Shown here: positions 60,669 through 64,000 of the stretch, one piece after another
Position numbering within the stretch: the first letter of the stretch is position 1
Layout of the letters: each line of letters begins with the position of its first letter
Assembly (NCBI GenBank): GCA_040389445.1
Contig: JAZJZX010000013.1
Coordinates: 194,690-258,689, forward strand
DNA length: 64,000 bases
Source: UBA5189 sp040389445
Lineage (GTDB): Bacteria; Chloroflexota; Limnocylindria; Limnocylindrales; CSP1-4
Reading direction: 5' to 3'
Translations under genes and position numbers: made by a program
The notes under the pieces: generated by a model
Told to the model about the DNA's origin: nothing
Database searches by the model: none
What the model saw: only the letters and a program-made list of their open reading frames with translations

Positions 60669-61939
60669 TGCCGAGCGACGTGGCGATCGCCGCCGTCATC
60701 TTTCTGATCACCTACGGGCTGATTGCCTCCGACCGGATCAACAAGACGATTGTCGCCTTGCTCGGCGGCCTCGCCATGATCATCTTCCGGGTCATCGACC
60801 AGGACGAAGCGTTCCTCGCCGTCGACTTCAACGTGATCTTTCTGCTCGCCGGGATGATGGTTCTCGCTGGCATCCTCAGGCGAACCGGCTTCTTCCAGTG
60901 GGTGGCGATCCGGTCGATCAAGATCGCGGGTGGCCACCCATTCCGCCTGATGATCGTGCTGAGCGTGGTGACCGCGATCATGTCCGCGCTGCTGGACAAC
61001 GTGACGACGGTCGTCTTGATCGCGCCGGTGACGCTCTCGATCGCCTCGATCCTCGGCGTCGCGCCGATCCCGTTTCTCGTCGCGGAGATCCTGGCTGCCA
61101 ACATCGGCGGGACTGCGACGCTCATCGGAGATCCGCCCAACATCCTGATCGGCTCGGCATCAGGCCTCGACTTCGTGGCCTTCCTGGCCAACATGGGCCC
61201 CGTCGCGCTGATGGTCTTCGTGGCGTTCATCGTCACGCTCCGGGTCCTGTTCGGGGGGAAGCTCACCGTCGCACCTGACGCACGCGAGGCGGCGCTCGGC
61301 CTGGATGAACGTGACGTCATTGCGGATCCGGTGCTCCTGCGTCGCAGTCTCGTCGTGATCGCGGCGACCCTGGTCGGGTTCCTCCTTCACGGTCCGCTCG
61401 GATACCAACCGGCGACCGTGGCGCTCCTGGGTGCGACGATCCTGATGCTGATCGCCGGTCTGGATCCGGAATCGGTGTTCCGGGAGGTCGAGTGGCCGAC
61501 GCTGTTCTTCTTTGTGGGCCTGTTCATCCTCGTGGAGGGTGTGGTCCGTGTCGGGATCATCCAGGCGATGGCCGACGGTCTGTTCTCGCTGACCGGCGGT
61601 GACGAGACCGTGACCACGATCGGGCTCCTCTGGCTGAGCGGGCTGGCGTCCGGGATCGTGGACAACATTCCGTACACGGCCACGATGATCCCCCTCGTCC
61701 GCGACCTCGGCGCGGCCGGCCTTGCCATCGAGCCGCTCTGGTGGGCCCTGGCCATGGGCGCCGATTTCGGCGGCAACGCGACCATCATCGGCGCCTCGGC
61801 CAACGTCGTCGTCGCCAACCTGGCCGACCGTGCCGGCCAGAAGATCACCTTCCGGGCGTTCCTCCCGTACGGCGCGTTGCTGGTGCTCGAATCCCTCGTC
61901 ATCGCGACGATCTACATGTGGGTCCGCTACCTCGGCTGA
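60668..61939 (+). CDS. ArsB/NhaD/SLC13-type membrane permease
   Basis: About 423 residues and eleven or so membrane helices with the ion-transporter superfamily pattern: a duplicated hairpin carrying LLDNVTTVVLIAPVTLSIASILG and IVDNIPYTATMIPLVRDLG. Each is preceded or followed by GGTATLIGDPPNILIGSASG or GGNATIIGASANVVVANLA; these two repeats are characteristic. ArsB pumps arsenite, NhaD exchanges Na+/H+, and relatives carry citrate, so the ion cannot be assigned. The coupled CBS protein fits a regulated ion transporter. Convergent with the AI-2E gene, 43 bases apart. Confidence 0.85.
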   Translation: MPSDVAIAAVIFLITYGLIASDRINKTIVALLGGLAMIIFRVIDQDEAFLAVDFNVIFLLAGMMVLAGILRRTGFFQWVAIRSIKIAGGHPFRLMIVLSVVTAIMSALLDNVTTVVLIAPVTLSIASILGVAPIPFLVAEILAANIGGTATLIGDPPNILIGSASGLDFVAFLANMGPVALMVFVAFIVTLRVLFGGKLTVAPDAREAALGLDERDVIADPVLLRRSLVVIAATLVGFLLHGPLGYQPATVALLGATILMLIAGLDPESVFREVEWPTLFFFVGLFILVEGVVRVGIIQAMADGLFSLTGGDETVTTIGLLWLSGLASGIVDNIPYTATMIPLVRDLGAAGLAIEPLWWALAMGADFGGNATIIGASANVVVANLADRAGQKITFRAFLPYGALLVLESLVIATIYMWVRYLG

Positions 61940-61982
61940 CGGTCGCCTGAACCGACCTTCGTCGGAGGTCCGGACGGGTCCG

Positions 61983-63197
61983 TCAACCGCCCGGCGATGG
62001 ACCCGGGCCCGCCTGGGGATCGACCGTTGCTGCAACCACGTCGGCCGGGGGCACATCCGGCCGGCCGCCGGGCGAACCGGCGTCGGGCGAACCGGCGTCG
62101 GGCGCACCGTCCGGATCCATCGGAACGCTGAGGCGGGCGAACAGGTGGACGTACACGTCGCGTGCCGCGGCCGTGATCGGGAGGGCCAGGATGGCGCCGA
62201 GGAGCCCTCCGATCGTCGCACCCACGATCAGGGCCAGCATGACGACACTCGGGTGGAGGTTCGTGGCATCGCCCTGGATCTTGGGGACGAGCAGGTTGTT
62301 CTCGAGCTGCTGGATGCCGAAGTAGAGGAGGAAGGCAGCCCCCGTTGCCTCGAGGCCGGTGGTCGCCGCGAGCAGGATTGCCGGAATCGCGGCGATGATG
62401 GGACCGATGATCGGCAGGAGCTCGAGAACGCCGGCAATCACGGCGAGCAGGACCGCGAAGCGCGTGAAGATCGGATCGACGGCTTCGCCGAGCACGAGCA
62501 GACCCAGGAAGGTGGCGATTCCCACCGTCAGGCCGAGCAGGACCTGACCTCGAACCCACGATCCAAAGACCCGACCGACGATCGCCACGACGGCCTCGAC
62601 GTCGGGGATCCATTCCCGTGGGATCGCGGATTCGAAGGCCCGGGTCAGGCGGGGTCGATCCTTCAGAACGAAGAACGACCACACCGGGACGATGAGGAAG
62701 GTCAGCAGGGCCACCACGATCGCGGTTGTGGCCTGCAGGACCGGCAGGAGAACGGTCGGATCGACACCGACATCGCCGGCGGCCAACCTTGCCAGCCACT
62801 CGTCGATGCCCTGGCGGATCGCGGGCGGCAACTCGAGGCCGCGATAGACCGCGCCGAACTGTTCGAGCTGCCCCTGCAGGCGCGTGACCAGCCCCGGCAG
62901 ATCTGTCGCGAACTGTCGGATCTGATCCACCAGCGGCTGGAGCATGACATTGAGGCCCTCGACGACGAGGGCCACGGCAGCCCCATACACGACGAGGATC
63001 GCGATGGAGCGCGGCACCCTGAGACGGACCAGAAACTCGACCGGCGGGGCGAGAAGGTAGACGATGAGGAGGCCGACGACGAATGGGCCGAGGGACTCGC
63101 GCCCGGCGTACAACGCCAGGCCCAGGATCGTGACGGCAACGGCGAGCAAAGCAACGCGGGGCGACATCGGGGGGAGCCGGCGGGCGGGAATGGCCAT
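61983..63197 (-). CDS. AI-2E family membrane permease
   Basis: About 404 residues. Eight predicted helices with the family pattern: FVVGLLIVYLLAPPVEFLVR, the long amphipathic segment LVDQIRQFATDLPGLVTRLQGQLEQF, LTFLIVPVWSFFVLKDRPRL, and the hallmark IPIIGP-type ELLPIIGPIIAAIPAILLA followed by NNLLVPKIQGDATNLHPSVVMLAL. Members transport autoinducer-2 or act as Na+/H+ antiporters; the substrate is unknown here. The C-terminal tail is Gly/Pro/Asp-rich. ATG 63197; divergent from the TIGR03936 gene with 23 bases between starts. Confidence 0.88.
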   Translation of the reverse strand: MAIPARRLPPMSPRVALLAVAVTILGLALYAGRESLGPFVVGLLIVYLLAPPVEFLVRLRVPRSIAILVVYGAAVALVVEGLNVMLQPLVDQIRQFATDLPGLVTRLQGQLEQFGAVYRGLELPPAIRQGIDEWLARLAAGDVGVDPTVLLPVLQATTAIVVALLTFLIVPVWSFFVLKDRPRLTRAFESAIPREWIPDVEAVVAIVGRVFGSWVRGQVLLGLTVGIATFLGLLVLGEAVDPIFTRFAVLLAVIAGVLELLPIIGPIIAAIPAILLAATTGLEATGAAFLLYFGIQQLENNLLVPKIQGDATNLHPSVVMLALIVGATIGGLLGAILALPITAAARDVYVHLFARLSVPMDPDGAPDAGSPDAGSPGGRPDVPPADVVAATVDPQAGPGPSPGG

Positions 63198-63220
63198 CCT
63201 TCGGGCAGACTAGCAGAGCG

Positions 63221-63967
63221 ATGGACGCCCCCATCCAGGTTTCGCCGGCCGAGCCACGCCAGCGATGGCGCGTGGTCTACAGCCGATCGCTCGATGCCCC
63301 ACAGCTGGGCCAACGAGACCAGCTTGCCGCCTGGGAGGATGCCCTCGCAGCCGGTGACCTGCCGATCGCCGGCCTCGACCGTCACCCGGCCCGGGCGCGG
63401 ATCGTGTTCGCGGCGCCGCTCGGCGTCGGCGTTCCGGCCGAACGCGAGCTCGCCGACCTGTTCCTCACCGAGCGCCGATCGATCGCGGAGGTTCGGCACG
63501 CGCTCGCCGGCCGCCTGCCGCCGGGGCACACGCTGGTCGACCTCCACGATGTCTGGCTTGGCGCGCCGGCCCTGCCGGGCCAGGTGGTCGCCGCCGAGTA
63601 CCGCGCCGAGATCATCGCTCCTGGCAGCGCGGCGCTGGATCGGGAGCTGCTGTCCGATGCGGCCTCGCGGCTGATGGCCGCGGCGAGCCTTCCGCGTGCG
63701 CGCGACAGGGGCGGGCGTATGGTCAAGTACGACCTCCGTCCACTCCTGGCCGACATCGACATTCGGGCGGTCGTGGGTCCAGCCGCCACGGCCCGCGTCG
63801 TCGAGGGGCGGATCTGCGTCCGGTTTGATCCCGAACGTGGTGCGGGACGTCCCGAGGAGGTTCTGGCGGCGCTCGCAGAATCGGCCGGGGTCGACCTGGC
63901 ATTCGCTTCGCTGGTGCGCGAGCGAGTGGTATTGGCATCGGGCGATGTCGGAGGACAGGGACTCTGA
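63221..63967 (+). CDS. TIGR03936-family (DUF2344) radical-SAM-linked protein
   Basis: About 248 residues. RQRWRVVYSRSLDAPQLGQRDQLAAWEDALAAGDLPIAG and the ARARIVFAAPLGVGVPAERELADLFL block match the DUF2344 family, usually encoded next to a radical-SAM protein of unknown function and rplU/rpmA or rng. The second half includes GHTLVDLHDVWLGAPALPGQ and VKYDLRPLLADIDI. The window ends 33 bases past the stop, so the expected partner genes cannot be seen. The role is unknown; a link to ribosome assembly is suggested by its usual neighbours. Confidence 0.82.
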   Translation: MDAPIQVSPAEPRQRWRVVYSRSLDAPQLGQRDQLAAWEDALAAGDLPIAGLDRHPARARIVFAAPLGVGVPAERELADLFLTERRSIAEVRHALAGRLPPGHTLVDLHDVWLGAPALPGQVVAAEYRAEIIAPGSAALDRELLSDAASRLMAAASLPRARDRGGRMVKYDLRPLLADIDIRAVVGPAATARVVEGRICVRFDPERGAGRPEEVLAALAESAGVDLAFASLVRERVVLASGDVGGQGL

Positions 63968-64000
63968 CCGGTAAGCGGACAGCGACTTTGTCATCGCCCG

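Overview
The window is a G+C-rich chromosomal segment of a free-living bacterium that contains the replication-origin neighbourhood. The gene complement favours Chloroflexota, possibly the Limnocylindria/Ellin6529 side, but this is an inference. The prfB-ftsEX-ctpA-smpB-ssrA and rpmH-rnpA-yidD-yidC-jag blocks, the TIGR03936 gene and the absence of lipopolysaccharide genes point to a non-proteobacterial lineage. prfB still uses the programmed +1 frameshift that high-GC Actinobacteria usually lack, which argues against Actinobacteria despite a phosphatidylinositol-mannoside-like operon. No CRISPR array, transposase, prophage, tRNA or rRNA gene was recognised.

Layout. 1-6365 (+): an ArsR-type regulator and an overlapping operon for inositol-lipid synthesis: CDP-alcohol phosphatidyltransferase, inositol-3-phosphate synthase, two LpxL/PatA-type acyltransferases, a PHP protein and a PimA-type GT4 mannosyltransferase. 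6362-15640: four membrane-glycosylation genes. These are a 1770-residue fusion of two GT-C enzymes with a propeller-like insertion (-), and on (+) two further GT-C-type proteins and a Dpm1-like GT2; together they look like a polyprenyl-phosphate-sugar-dependent glycosylation system. 15699-18642 (-): a DUF151 bifunctional nuclease and a degenerate PP2C/propeller membrane protein. 18713-23367 (-): DUF721/DciA-like, recF, dnaN and dnaA, with three DnaA-box-like nonamers between dnaN and dnaA. 23974-26944 (+): rpmH, rnpA, yidD, yidC and khpB/jag. 27057-32224: VanW protein, Fur regulator, GlxA-type regulator and a divergent FAD oxidase. 32246-32619 (-): tmRNA. 32822-35331 (+): zinc ribbon, fused ureAB and ureC, with no urease accessory genes.

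35390-55928 lies entirely on the minus strand: proline-racemase family enzyme, smpB, ctpA, ftsX, ftsE, GNAT, prfB, a Cys-rich small protein, DUF218, secA, a small membrane protein, prs, gyrA, AlkD-like, PaaI thioesterase, gyrB, parB and parA. Many of these overlap by 1-11 bases and are probably co-transcribed in long units. A perfect 16-base parS lies at 56111-56126. 56364-63967: mreD-mrdA-rodA, a CBS protein and an ArsB/NhaD-type permease (+), an AI-2E-type permease (-), and a TIGR03936 protein (+).

The genes combine four jobs: chromosome initiation, supercoiling and segregation (dnaA, dnaN, recF, gyrAB, parABS); membrane-protein insertion and secretion (yidC, yidD, secA); ribosome rescue and release (ssrA, smpB, prfB); and envelope construction (PI/PIM lipids, GT-C enzymes, PBP2-RodA-MreD, FtsEX). 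Points most worth a second look are the propeller-bearing PMT fusion, the Cys-rich protein ahead of prfB, the variant urease, recF with no ordinary start codon, the dnaA leader repeats, native Val83 in GyrA, and the minus-strand gyrase block 30 kb to the right of dnaA.
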